Positions 1-7,120 of a DNA stretch of 9,181 bases are shown here, one piece after another. A program made the position numbers and the translations under genes. Each line of letters starts with the position of its first letter. Position 1 is the first letter of the stretch. Origin of the DNA: Gammaproteobacteria bacterium (lineage in GTDB: Bacteria; Pseudomonadota; Gammaproteobacteria; Enterobacterales; Alteromonadaceae); NCBI GenBank assembly GCA_027484495.1, contig JAIXSW010000077.1, forward strand, positions 1 through 9,181. The letters are read 5' to 3'. The notes under the pieces are model-generated. The model was not told the DNA's origin and made no database searches. It saw only the letters and a program-made list of their open reading frames with translations.

Positions 1-1
1 C

Positions 2-661
2 GATGGCTATAAAGCGCTCACCTACACCGAATTCCGAGATACACAAACGCTGCAGTTTACGCCGCAACAAGATGGCATTTATTATCTGAGCTTGTACTCA
101 GGAACCAGCTCATTGCCTGGTGTCTGGATAGAGCCGTCGGGCATTGAACTGGCGGAATATGCAGTCAGCGCACAAAGTCAGCCAATAAATGGCGGTACCG
201 CAGTTTGCAGCCCGGCAATAGTCCCGCACGGACAAACCGCGGTGTGTACGGCGACGCCCACGCAAGGGTATCAGTTCAGTCACTGGTCACAGGAAGCCTG
301 TGGCAGTGCCACCGAATGTACGCTGGCCGCGGTCGTCAGGCCGCAGCAGTTACAGGCCTATTTCCGCGCCATCTACAGTCTTGATGTGCAAGTGGAGAAC
401 CAACAAGGTGGCAAACTGATCTCCGGGCCTGGTCAGGTGCTTGCCGGTAGCAATGCAACCTTTGTTTTTGCGCCTGAAGCCGGTTATCGAATCAGTAGAA
501 AAGTCAGTGGTACCTGCCCTGCTGGCCGCTGGATTGACGCGAATACATATGAAATAGGACCAGTCGGAGCCAATTGTCAGGTCAGTTTCAAATTCGAGAA
601 AGTAGCAAAACCTGATGGCTTGCCATGGTGGGTATTAATGGCGACAAAAACATCTTCGTGA
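2..661 (+). CDS. C-terminal part of an exported protein with two bacterial (InlB B-repeat-like) repeats
   Basis: The frame is open from base 2, so the gene starts upstream of the window; 219 residues are visible, ending in TGA at 659-661. The TTG at 92 is internal and not a credible start. Visible residues 1-50 look like the end of a beta-rich domain (YYLSLYSG). Two similar units of about 70 residues follow, at roughly 53-123 and 125-199. Each has a GG turn, a V..G segment, then P..GY and an aromatic or hydrophobic stretch, the pattern of the divergent InlB B-repeat / 'bacterial repeat' families of surface and secreted proteins. Unit 1 has cysteines at 69, 82, 100 and 106 and unit 2 at 172 and 192, suggesting disulfides and therefore export; the signal peptide would lie outside the window. 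The protein ends in a short hydrophobic tail (GLPWWVLMATKTSS) of unknown meaning. The N-terminal domain, and so any enzymatic or adhesive role, cannot be seen. Confidence 0.72.
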   Translation, partial: DGYKALTYTEFRDTQTLQFTPQQDGIYYLSLYSGTSSLPGVWIEPSGIELAEYAVSAQSQPINGGTAVCSPAIVPHGQTAVCTATPTQGYQFSHWSQEACGSATECTLAAVVRPQQLQAYFRAIYSLDVQVENQQGGKLISGPGQVLAGSNATFVFAPEAGYRISRKVSGTCPAGRWIDANTYEIGPVGANCQVSFKFEKVAKPDGLPWWVLMATKTSS

Positions 662-668
662 CTTGTCC

Positions 669-702
669 GGCACAACTTTGGCAGTGATGTCAAAGTTGTG
701 CC
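669..702. terminator. Perfect stem-loop between convergent genes, possible bidirectional terminator or 3' stabiliser
   Basis: GGCACAACTTTG (669-680) is exactly complementary to CAAAGTTGTGCC (691-702). Read on the plus strand, the stem extends inward by a G-U pair and two Watson-Crick pairs to a GUGA loop (684-687), which fits the GNRA tetraloop pattern, giving about 15 pairs. It begins 8 bases after the stop of the repeat-protein gene and lies about 70 bases beyond the gppA stop on the other strand. There is no T-run on either side, so it is not a canonical intrinsic terminator. It may protect 3' ends or work together with Rho. Confidence 0.5.
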
Positions 703-769
703 TACGCAGCAGCTGAATACAGCCAGCGTCAACAAGTTCATTGCAACGGAATAACTGACAGACGAACGA

Positions 770-2314
770 TCAACGCACCTGCAGCTGCCAGCCGGCGGCT
801 TGTTGATAAGCGACTTCTTGTTCCAGTTCAGCCCGCATGAGCGGATGTTGCTCCAGCCAGCCTTTTGGCAACGCGACCAATAGCACCTCTGCCTGTGCAC
901 TGATCTGCACTTCCGGCAGCGCCTCGTGCTTACGCCGCATCGACAAAATCACTGCCAGGCGTAGCAGTCGGGTCAGCCTTACCGCCAACAATACGGACGT
1001 CATCGTTTGCTTGGCAATAATGTCACGCTGAATATCGGCGCGGTGGTTAAAGACCAATGCCATCAGCAGTTGTTGCTGCGCCCGGGTAAAACCAGGCAAT
1101 TCGGTATGGCTGATAATATAAGCACCATGATGATGGTGATTTTTGTATTCGATGAGTAAGCCCAGCTCGTGAAGCAAAGCGCCGGCCCGCAGCATACTCA
1201 GGCCTTCGAATTTTGCGAGATTCCATTGGTCCTGCAGCTGGTGCGCCAGTTGCAGCGCCATTTCTGCCACGCGGTTAGCATGTTGCTGGTCGATGTAATA
1301 GCGCACCATCAAACTGGCAATAGTGCGGTTGCGGACGTCAGTATGTTGCAACTGGGGCAGCATGCCGTACAGAATACCTTCGCGCAGCGCGCCGCCGGAA
1401 AGCGTCATACCGGGAATATGTAACTTCCGGAACAGACCAATCAGGATCGACAGCCCGGATGCAAACACTTGTTTGCGCTCCTGCGCCAGGCCGACAATAT
1501 CGAGTTTATCGATCTGACCACAGGCAATACTTTGTTGCATGATGGTTTCCAGCCGCGTCAGCGTGATGACTTCATCCATGCCCTGGCCTACCAGAATTTC
1601 CTGCATCGCCTGCACAGTACCGGAAGCACCTACCGACAACTGCCAGCCAGTACCGAGAAATAAAGCGGCTACGCCGACTGTTTCGGCTTCTGCGGCGGCA
1701 ATCGCCGCATTAAAGTTATCTTCGCTGAGCAAACCGTCACTGAAATATCGATCGAGATAAGTGACACAACCCATATGCAGGCTGGCCAGATGCAGCGGGG
1801 CAAAACCGTGGCCGATCACCATCTCAGTCGATGCGCCGCCGATATCAATGACCAGCCGGTTGCTGTCTGAACTGGATGTGTGGGCCACGCCGAGATAAAT
1901 CAGCCGCGCTTCCTCTTCGCCGGAAATAACTTCAATGCGGTGCCCGAGGATTTTTTCAGCTTCGGTCAGGAAAACTTTGACGTTGTGAGCGAGGCGTAAG
2001 GTTGCAGTTCCGACGATGCGGATATTGTTGGACGGGATGTCTTGCAGCCGTTCGGCGAACAATGCCAGACATTCCCAGCCACGGGTCATGGCTTTTTTAC
2101 TGAGGACCAGATTGTCATTCAGACCACTGGCCAGACGCACTTTGCGTTTGACCCGGCCAATCACCTGCACACTACCGCCAACAACTTTCACCATGAGCAT
2201 GTGAAAGCTGTTGGAGCCGAGATCAATCACAGCATAAATATCCTGATGCTGTGTTGAACCCGGCAGCACGAAGCCGGTGTCAACGAGGTCGGGTGCGAGC
2301 TGGTCTTGGTCCAT
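770..2314 (-). CDS. gppA: Guanosine-5'-triphosphate,3'-diphosphate pyrophosphatase (Ppx/GppA family)
   Basis: GppA hydrolyses pppGpp to ppGpp in the stringent response and can act on polyphosphate ends; it is cytosolic. The protein has an ASKHA fold: phosphate-binding loop IDLGSNSFHM (residues 30-39), a KRKVRLASGL segment typical of GppA rather than Ppx, SGEEEAR (about 131-137) with the likely catalytic glutamate, and DIGGASTEM (about 157-165). The C-terminal HD-like part has HE at 382-383 and four consecutive histidines at 393-396, matching the H.H..Y motif of Ppx. From ATG 2314 it is 514 residues against about 494 in E. coli. This start has GGAAG about 6 bases upstream and lies inside the 3' end of rhlB. 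Alternatives are GTG 2335 (521 residues) and GTG 2269 (499 residues, nearest the E. coli length but with no ribosome-binding site). It follows rhlB as in E. coli and is probably translated from the same message by coupling. Confidence 0.93.
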   Translation of the reverse strand: MDQDQLAPDLVDTGFVLPGSTQHQDIYAVIDLGSNSFHMLMVKVVGGSVQVIGRVKRKVRLASGLNDNLVLSKKAMTRGWECLALFAERLQDIPSNNIRIVGTATLRLAHNVKVFLTEAEKILGHRIEVISGEEEARLIYLGVAHTSSSDSNRLVIDIGGASTEMVIGHGFAPLHLASLHMGCVTYLDRYFSDGLLSEDNFNAAIAAAEAETVGVAALFLGTGWQLSVGASGTVQAMQEILVGQGMDEVITLTRLETIMQQSIACGQIDKLDIVGLAQERKQVFASGLSILIGLFRKLHIPGMTLSGGALREGILYGMLPQLQHTDVRNRTIASLMVRYYIDQQHANRVAEMALQLAHQLQDQWNLAKFEGLSMLRAGALLHELGLLIEYKNHHHHGAYIISHTELPGFTRAQQQLLMALVFNHRADIQRDIIAKQTMTSVLLAVRLTRLLRLAVILSMRRKHEALPEVQISAQAEVLLVALPKGWLEQHPLMRAELEQEVAYQQAAGWQLQVR

Positions 2315-3566
2315 TCGAACTTCCACGGCCACCACTACGATTTTGACCTGGTCTTGGCTGGCCCATCCGGCGGCGTACGCGCGCCTTTGGTACCACTAAA
2401 TCGGTCAATAACGCACTGGCATCGTATTGAGTAACAGCAATTGAGTGTTTGATATAGTCTTCAATAGCGGTCAGATTCAGCGCATAACGTTCGCAGGCAA
2501 AACTGATTGCCTTGCCGCTTTCGCCGGCACGGCCAGTTCGGCCAATCCGGTGCACGTAATCTTCACAGTCATCCGGCAGGTCAAAGTTAAACACATGGCT
2601 GACTTTCGGAATATGCAGGCCACGCGCTGCAACGTCTGTTGCTACCAGAATATCGAGCTTGCCACTGGTAAAATCGTCGAGAATTTTCAGCCGTTTTTTC
2701 TGAATAACATCACCGGTCAGCATGCCAACCCGATGACCGTCAGCTTCCAGCCAGGCAAAAATATCTTCGCACCAGTGTTTGGTATTGGCGAATACAATGG
2801 CTTTATCCGGCCACTCTTCTTCCATCAGTGACAACAACAGTGGAATTTTGTGGTCGCTCGATGGATAGAAAAGTTCTTCACTGATGCGGCTGCCGGTCAT
2901 TTGTTCCGGCGCGATGTGGATATGTTCTGGTTGGTTCATCTGTTCAAACGCCAGTTCCTGCACTTTATAAGACAAAGTGGCAGAAAACAGCAGGCTCAAC
3001 CGTTCTGTGGCAGGTGGCATGCGGCGGAACATAAAACGGATGTCTTTGATAAAGCCCAGATCGAACATCCGATCGGCTTCATCCAGCACTACTACCTGGA
3101 TTTGCGACAGGTCATACAGACCTTGTTTCAGGTAATCAATCAGCCGGCCTGTGGTGCCAATCAGAATGTCGGCGCCTTTTTCCAGCATCTGGCGTTGAGA
3201 ATCGTAACCCTCGCCCCCATAAATCAGAGCAAGCTTGAAACCGGCACTTTTTGCCAGCGCTTCTGCGTCGTTGTGGATTTGTACGGCCAGTTCACGGGTC
3301 GGCGCCATAATAATAGCGCGCGGCTGACCTGAACCTTTTGGTTCATGGTTCAGTAAGTAGTGAAAAGTCGCTGTCAGAAAGGCCAGGGTTTTCCCGGTAC
3401 CGGTCTGAGCTTGTCCGGCAATATCTTTGCCCGCTAATGCTAACGGCAAAGTTTGCGCCTGGATCGGCGTACAATATTGATACCCTTGTGCACTCAGTGC
3501 ATCGAGGATCTGAGGCGCCAGCGCGAAGTCGGCGAACTTATGTGTAGTGAGATGTGTTTTATTCAT
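2280..3566 (-). CDS. rhlB: ATP-dependent RNA helicase RhlB (DEAD-box)
   Basis: RhlB unwinds structured RNA for RNase E in the RNA degradosome. All DEAD-box motifs are present in order: Q motif with F11 and Q36, Walker A AQTGTGKT (53-60), Ia PTREL (89-93), DEAD (162-165), SAT (195-197), motif V ATDVAARG (309-316) and motif VI HRIGRTGRAG (339-348). A basic Arg/Gly/Pro-rich tail (about 395-428) follows, as in E. coli RhlB, and probably contacts RNA or partners. The start MNKTHLT at 3566 matches the E. coli N-terminus (MSKTHLT) and gives 428 residues against 421. The frame stays open upstream to 3689, but that extension reads through the divergent promoter region with no family likeness. The ribosome-binding site is weak. 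The gene is divergent from trxA and its end overlaps gppA by 35 bases, so the pair is probably one operon. Confidence 0.96.
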   Translation of the reverse strand: MNKTHLTTHKFADFALAPQILDALSAQGYQYCTPIQAQTLPLALAGKDIAGQAQTGTGKTLAFLTATFHYLLNHEPKGSGQPRAIIMAPTRELAVQIHNDAEALAKSAGFKLALIYGGEGYDSQRQMLEKGADILIGTTGRLIDYLKQGLYDLSQIQVVVLDEADRMFDLGFIKDIRFMFRRMPPATERLSLLFSATLSYKVQELAFEQMNQPEHIHIAPEQMTGSRISEELFYPSSDHKIPLLLSLMEEEWPDKAIVFANTKHWCEDIFAWLEADGHRVGMLTGDVIQKKRLKILDDFTSGKLDILVATDVAARGLHIPKVSHVFNFDLPDDCEDYVHRIGRTGRAGESGKAISFACERYALNLTAIEDYIKHSIAVTQYDASALLTDLVVPKARVRRRMGQPRPGQNRSGGRGSSNGPRPARTRPR

Positions 3567-3590
3567 AGCCACTAAGCATAACCGTTGCGC

Positions 3591-3618
3591 TTGCAATAAG
3601 GAACAGTCCGGATAAAAT
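3591..3618 (+). promoter_or_regulatory. Candidate sigma-70 promoter for trxA
   Basis: TTGCAA (3591-3596, four of six consensus bases) is followed after 16 bases by TAAAAT (3613-3618, five of six). It lies in the 162-base region between divergent rhlB and trxA and would give a trxA leader of about 100 bases. No equally good hexamer pair was found for rhlB on the other strand. The assignment rests on consensus matching only. Confidence 0.4.
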
Positions 3619-3728
3619 TGAAGCGAGTTTTTTAACAGGTATTTCAGGCCTTGCCGGCGATGCGGCCAGGTCCGGTTTAATGGCAACACAGCCGTGCAGA
3701 TAACGGCCCTGCCCCAGTGGAGATAGTA

Positions 3729-4055
3729 ATGAGCGACAAAATTTTACAAGTGACCGACGACAGCTTTGAAGCGGACGTGTTAAAGGCGACAGGCCCGGTT
3801 CTGGTTGATTTCTGGGCTGAATGGTGTGGTCCTTGCAAAATGATCGCGCCAATCCTGCATGATGTTGCTGAAGAATATGCAGGCAAAGTGACTGTGGCAA
3901 AAGTGAATATCGACCACAATCCGGATACACCACCGAAATTCCAGATCCGCGGCATCCCAACATTACTGTTGTTCAAAAACGGTCAGGTTGCGGCGACCAA
4001 AGTCGGCGCTCTGTCAAAAACTCAATTAAAAGAGTTCCTTGACAGCAACATCTGA
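3729..4055 (+). CDS. trxA: Thioredoxin 1
   Basis: Small cytosolic dithiol-disulfide oxidoreductase that reduces protein disulfides, including those of ribonucleotide reductase, and is itself reduced by thioredoxin reductase. The active site WCGPC is complete with cysteines 33 and 36. The buried aspartate (D27 in VDFWAEWC) and the cis-proline (P77 in GIPTL) are also present. At 108 residues it is full length for the family (109 in E. coli). ATG 3729 is chosen because GGAG (3719-3722) lies 6 bases upstream; the in-frame GTG at 3717 would place that site inside the gene. It is transcribed away from rhlB and towards rho as in E. coli, but a strong intrinsic terminator follows directly, so read-through into rho is probably limited. 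Confidence 0.98.
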   Translation: MSDKILQVTDDSFEADVLKATGPVLVDFWAEWCGPCKMIAPILHDVAEEYAGKVTVAKVNIDHNPDTPPKFQIRGIPTLLLFKNGQVAATKVGALSKTQLKEFLDSNI

Positions 4056-4067
4056 TATCGGTTGCAG

Positions 4068-4098
4068 AAAAGGCGTATTTTTTATACGCCTTTTTTTT
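4068..4098 (+). terminator. Intrinsic terminator of trxA
   Basis: AAAAGGCGTAT (4068-4078) pairs with ATACGCCTTTT (4084-4094) around a five-T loop, followed by a T-run through 4098. It starts 13 bases after the trxA stop. The A-tract on the 5' side could also let it work on the opposite strand. Confidence 0.92.
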
Positions 4099-4247
4099 GT
4101 TTGAACTAGACGGCCAAAACTTATCCTGCTAAGGTGTAATCCAGCAACTTTTCTAAAACCCGCTTGCTCGTTGACCAATCCAAACCCTTACTGCATTTGC
4201 TCAGCGAAAAGCTTTCTTTCCGTTTTGATACACAAGAATCCATCAAT
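4099..4247 (+). promoter_or_regulatory. rho leader, C-rich and G-poor, candidate rut/autoregulatory region
   Basis: This untranslated stretch lies between the trxA terminator and the rho ATG. The 60 bases 4141-4200 contain about 21 C and 7 G with many pyrimidine-C steps, the composition to which Rho binds. E. coli rho is known to be controlled by Rho-dependent attenuation in its leader, so a similar role is inferred. E. coli has a short rhoL leader frame here; this leader contains no ATG before the rho start, and the one GTG (4134) is followed at once by TAA. Weak promoter hexamers occur (TTGAAC 4101-4106, TTGACC 4171-4176, TGTAAT 4135-4140), but none forms a well-spaced pair. Confidence 0.4.
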
Positions 4248-5516
4248 ATGCATTTAACCGAACTGAAACTGAAGCCGATTAACGAGCTGGTTGATCTGGC
4301 TGAGTCCATGGGCCTCGAAAACATGGCCCGTCTGCGCAAGCAGGACATCATTTTCGCCATCTTAAAATCTCACGCCAAAAACGGCGAAGAAATCTACGGC
4401 GATGGTGTTGTGGAAATTCTGTCTGACGGCTTTGGTTTCCTGCGTTCTTCTGATAGTTCTTATCTGGCTGGTCCGGACGACATCTATGTGTCGCCCAGTC
4501 AAATCCGCCGCTTTAACCTGCGCACCGGCGACAGCATTTCTGGCCTGATTCGCCCGCCAAAAGAAGGCGAACGTTATTTTGCCCTGCTGAAAGTGAACGA
4601 AGTCAACTTCGGCCGGCCGGAACAAGCCCGCAACAAAATTCTGTTTGAAAACTTAACGCCATTACATGCCAATTCACGTCTGCGGATGGAACGCGGTAAC
4701 GGTAGTAAAGAAGACATCACTGCTCGTGTCCTGGATCTGGCATCGCCAATCGGCCGCGGTCAGCGCGGTTTGATCGTTGCACCGCCAAAAGCCGGTAAAA
4801 CGATTCTGTTGCAAAATATCGCTCAGTCGATTGCATCGAATTACCCCGAATGTGTGCTGATGGTACTGCTGATTGACGAGCGTCCGGAAGAAGTTACCGA
4901 GATGCAGCGGATGGTTAAAGGTGAAGTGGTCGCGTCCACTTTCGACGAACCAGCCAGCCGTCACGTTCAGGTTGCTGAAATGGTGATCGAAAAGGCTAAA
5001 CGTCTGGTCGAACACAAAAAAGACGTGATCATTTTACTCGACTCGATCACCCGTCTGGCCCGTGCCTACAACACCGTGATCCCGAGTTCAGGCAAAGTAT
5101 TGACCGGTGGTGTCGATGCCAACGCACTGCATAAACCAAAGCGTTTCTTTGGTGCAGCCCGTAACGTCGAAGAAGGTGGCAGTCTGACCATTATCGCTAC
5201 CGCGCTGGTTGATACCGGTTCGAAAATGGACGAAGTGATTTACGAAGAATTTAAAGGCACAGGTAACATGGAACTGCACCTGTCGCGCAAAATCGCTGAA
5301 CGCCGTGTATTCCCGGCTATCGATTTCAACCGTTCCGGTACCCGTCGTGAAGAGCTGCTGGCATCGTCAGAAGAGCTGCAAAAAATGTGGATCCTGCGTA
5401 AAATTCTCAACCCGATGGATGAGACTGATTGCATGGAATTCCTCATTGACCGGCTGCAAATGACCAAAACCAATGACGAGTTTTTCGACTCGATGAAACG
5501 GGCAAAAAACAGCTAA
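4248..5516 (+). CDS. rho: Transcription termination factor Rho
   Basis: Hexameric RNA-dependent ATPase/translocase that ends untranslated transcripts. At 422 residues it is nearly the same length as E. coli Rho (419) and very similar throughout. The N-terminal helical bundle (1-47) is followed by the cold-shock-like primary RNA-binding domain with F62, F64 and R66 in GFGFLRS. The ATPase domain has Walker A APPKAGKT (178-185), Walker B ending at D265, the Q-loop around SSGKVLTGG (280-288), the R-loop with K326, and R366. These numbers coincide with E. coli. ATG 4248 matches the E. coli start (MHLTELK against MNLTELK). The frame is open further upstream to a TTG at 4164, but that extension has no homology and is leader. 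No strong ribosome-binding site is visible before the ATG. The gene has its own terminator and appears to be its own transcription unit. Confidence 0.98.
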   Translation: MHLTELKLKPINELVDLAESMGLENMARLRKQDIIFAILKSHAKNGEEIYGDGVVEILSDGFGFLRSSDSSYLAGPDDIYVSPSQIRRFNLRTGDSISGLIRPPKEGERYFALLKVNEVNFGRPEQARNKILFENLTPLHANSRLRMERGNGSKEDITARVLDLASPIGRGQRGLIVAPPKAGKTILLQNIAQSIASNYPECVLMVLLIDERPEEVTEMQRMVKGEVVASTFDEPASRHVQVAEMVIEKAKRLVEHKKDVIILLDSITRLARAYNTVIPSSGKVLTGGVDANALHKPKRFFGAARNVEEGGSLTIIATALVDTGSKMDEVIYEEFKGTGNMELHLSRKIAERRVFPAIDFNRSGTRREELLASSEELQKMWILRKILNPMDETDCMEFLIDRLQMTKTNDEFFDSMKRAKNS

Positions 5517-5521
5517 GACCC

Positions 5522-5547
5522 AAACCGGCCCGCGTGCCGGTTTTTTT
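5522..5547 (+). terminator. Intrinsic terminator of rho
   Basis: AAACCGGC (5522-5529) pairs with GCCGGTTT (5536-5543) around a six-base loop, and the T-run continues to 5547. It starts 5 bases after the rho stop codon. Confidence 0.92.
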
Positions 5548-5599
5548 ATAACCACGGAAGGTTCGAGATAAACAGAATCTTGCTGCATCTGATGTTGGG

Positions 5600-5692
5600 C
5601 TGCTTCCGCAGATCAGCTGCGGCAGGGTTAAGCCGTAGAGACCCGGTGGTGTCTGCGCCGTGAACAGCGGCAGGAGTTGGGCCTGCTCTGTT
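5600..5692 (+). promoter_or_regulatory. Hairpin-rich leader upstream of ndh, possible structured 5' UTR
   Basis: Stem-loop 1 spans 5600-5625, with CCGCAG (5606-5611) against CTGCGG (5617-5622) plus an outer CTG/CAG. A weaker stem-loop 2 spans 5639-5654 (AGAC/GTCT). Stem-loop 3 spans 5663-5692, with AACAG/CTGTT outside, GCAGG/CCTGC inside and a seven-base loop. Alternative pairings GCCG (5632-5635) with CGGC (5620-5623), and GCCG (5657-5660) with CGGC (5668-5671), would compete with stem-loops 1 and 3. I do not recognise a known riboswitch class. The transcription start is not identified, so it is uncertain that this is transcribed with ndh. Confidence 0.35.
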
Positions 5693-5711
5693 TATGTACA
5701 AGATGAAAACC

Positions 5712-5728
5712 TTGTATCGCGATAACAA
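5712..5728. promoter_or_regulatory. Near-palindrome just upstream of ndh, possible operator
   Basis: TTGT-ATCGCGAT-A-ACAA: an eight-base perfect palindrome (5716-5723) flanked by TTGT and ACAA, with one extra A breaking the symmetry. It sits 17 bases before the ndh ATG. It does not resemble the FNR consensus known to control E. coli ndh. A repressor site is only an inference. Confidence 0.25.
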
Positions 5729-5744
5729 ACAAAGGTTAGGAAAA

Positions 5745-7040
5745 ATGGCAAATCCCCGTATTCTCATTATTGGCGGCGGCGCTGGTGGTCTTGAACTGGC
5801 GACCAGTTTGGGCAACAAACTCGGCAAATCTGGCCGCGCAGCAATCACTCTGGTCGACCGCAATCCGACACACATCTGGAAACCGCTGCTGCATGAAGTA
5901 GCCACCGGGACACTGGATGTCGATATCGATCAAATTACTTATCGTGCCCACGCCAGTGCACATCATTTTGAGTTCCAGCTCGGCACTATGATTGGACTGG
6001 ATCGGGAGCAACGTCAGGTCATTCTGGCACCGCTGACTGATGAACAAGGCGAAGAAGTGCTGGCTGAACGGCGTGTTGGCTATGACTACCTGGTGCTGGC
6101 CATTGGCAGTATTTCGAATCATTTTAATACCCCAGGTATCGCCGAACACTGCATTTTCCTCGATAGTCCGGCACAGGCGCACCGCTTTCAGCGCCGCTTG
6201 CTGGAAGCTTATATCAAGCTGAATTCACCACAGCATCCAAAAGAAAACCTGAACATCGCCATTGTTGGCGCTGGCGCCACTGGTGTTGAACTGTCGGCAG
6301 AGCTGCACCATGCTGCCCGCGAACTGAATCAGTACGGTTTTAATGAGATGAAACGTGACCGGCTGAAAATCACTATCGTTGAAGCCGGTCCGCGCATTCT
6401 GCCTGCACTGCCAGAGCGGATTGCCGCTGCGGCACATCATGAACTGGTCAAACTCGGTGTGGATATCCGCGTCGCGACTAAAGTGACTTCTGCAACTGAA
6501 GAGGGTCTGCAATTGGGCGAGGAATTCCTGCCGGCAGAACTGATGGTTTGGGCGGCTGGTATTAAAGCGCCGGATTTCCTGAAGGATTTAGCGGGTCTGG
6601 AGAACAACCGGCTGAACCAGTTGCTGGTATTGCCGACGTTACAAACCACCCGCGACAGCCAGATTTATGTCATTGGCGATGCCGCCGGTTGTCCGCTACC
6701 GGATAACAAATGGGTACCTCCACGCGCCCAATCGGCGCACCAGATGGCATCACATGTGCTGAAAAACCTGACTGCTGCGCTGAACGGCAAACCACAAACC
6801 GACTACCAGTATAAAGACCATGGCTCGCTGATCTCCCTCAGTCGCTTTGGCACTGTTGGTAACCTGATGGGTAATCTGGTCGGTGGCGTCATGATGATTG
6901 AAGGCCGGATCGCCCGAATGGCCTACATCTCATTGTACCGCATGCATCAGGTGGCGTTGCATGGCTGGCTGCGTACCATTGCCATTTCGGTGATTGGCCG
7001 GATCAAAAAGATTATTCGCCCACGGCTGAAACTGCACTAA
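5745..7040 (+). CDS. ndh: Type II NADH:quinone oxidoreductase (NDH-2)
   Basis: Membrane-associated, non-proton-pumping FAD enzyme passing electrons from NADH to the quinone pool. The N-terminal FAD Rossmann loop is IIGGGAGG (8-15). A second NADH-binding Rossmann loop is IVGAGATGVE (173-182). The second FAD contact is IGDAAG (310-315), and the quinone-site region has PPRAQSAHQMA (325-335). The C-terminal 45 or so residues form the amphipathic membrane anchor and end in RPRLKLH, identical to E. coli Ndh. Length is 431 residues against 434. ATG 5745 is chosen because AGGA lies immediately upstream and the Rossmann strand starts where expected; an in-frame ATG at 5694 would add 17 residues without family likeness. 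It is monocistronic, bounded by the rho terminator and its own. No FNR-type site was seen upstream. Confidence 0.97.
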   Translation: MANPRILIIGGGAGGLELATSLGNKLGKSGRAAITLVDRNPTHIWKPLLHEVATGTLDVDIDQITYRAHASAHHFEFQLGTMIGLDREQRQVILAPLTDEQGEEVLAERRVGYDYLVLAIGSISNHFNTPGIAEHCIFLDSPAQAHRFQRRLLEAYIKLNSPQHPKENLNIAIVGAGATGVELSAELHHAARELNQYGFNEMKRDRLKITIVEAGPRILPALPERIAAAAHHELVKLGVDIRVATKVTSATEEGLQLGEEFLPAELMVWAAGIKAPDFLKDLAGLENNRLNQLLVLPTLQTTRDSQIYVIGDAAGCPLPDNKWVPPRAQSAHQMASHVLKNLTAALNGKPQTDYQYKDHGSLISLSRFGTVGNLMGNLVGGVMMIEGRIARMAYISLYRMHQVALHGWLRTIAISVIGRIKKIIRPRLKLH

Positions 7041-7060
7041 AACGGGCTTACTCAGAGCAC

Positions 7061-7089
7061 ACAGGGACCTTTTCGGTCCCTGTTTTTTT
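7061..7089 (+). terminator. Intrinsic terminator of ndh
   Basis: ACAGGGACC (7061-7069) pairs with GGTCCCTGT (7075-7083) around TTTTC, followed by seven T to 7089. It lies 20 bases beyond the ndh stop. Confidence 0.93.
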
Positions 7090-7120
7090 GCCTGATTTTC
7101 ACCAAAGCTTGCGCTAAGAC

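Noticed and set aside
1127..1138. Run of four histidine codons in gppA, as a possible expansion or tag
   Set aside because: It coincides with the H.H..Y motif of the HD-like domain seen in Ppx relatives, so it is better read as part of the family site.
2850..3332. A 160-residue plus-strand open frame opposite rhlB
   Set aside because: It lies wholly antisense to a helicase with all motifs intact, has no recognisable domain, and is explained as a shadow of rhlB codons.
3567..3689. N-terminal extension of rhlB upstream of 3566
   Set aside because: The extra 41 residues have no DEAD-box likeness, cross the rhlB/trxA promoter region, and MNKTHLT matches the known RhlB start.
4164..4247. Extended Rho starting at TTG 4164
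   Set aside because: The extension has no likeness to Rho; ATG 4248 aligns with the E. coli start and the extension falls in the C-rich leader.
5548..5744. FNR site in front of ndh, expected from E. coli
   Set aside because: No sequence resembling TTGAT-N4-ATCAA was found in the region.
5736..6182. A 148-residue minus-strand open frame opposite ndh
   Set aside because: Antisense to a complete, well-conserved NDH-2 with no domain of its own.
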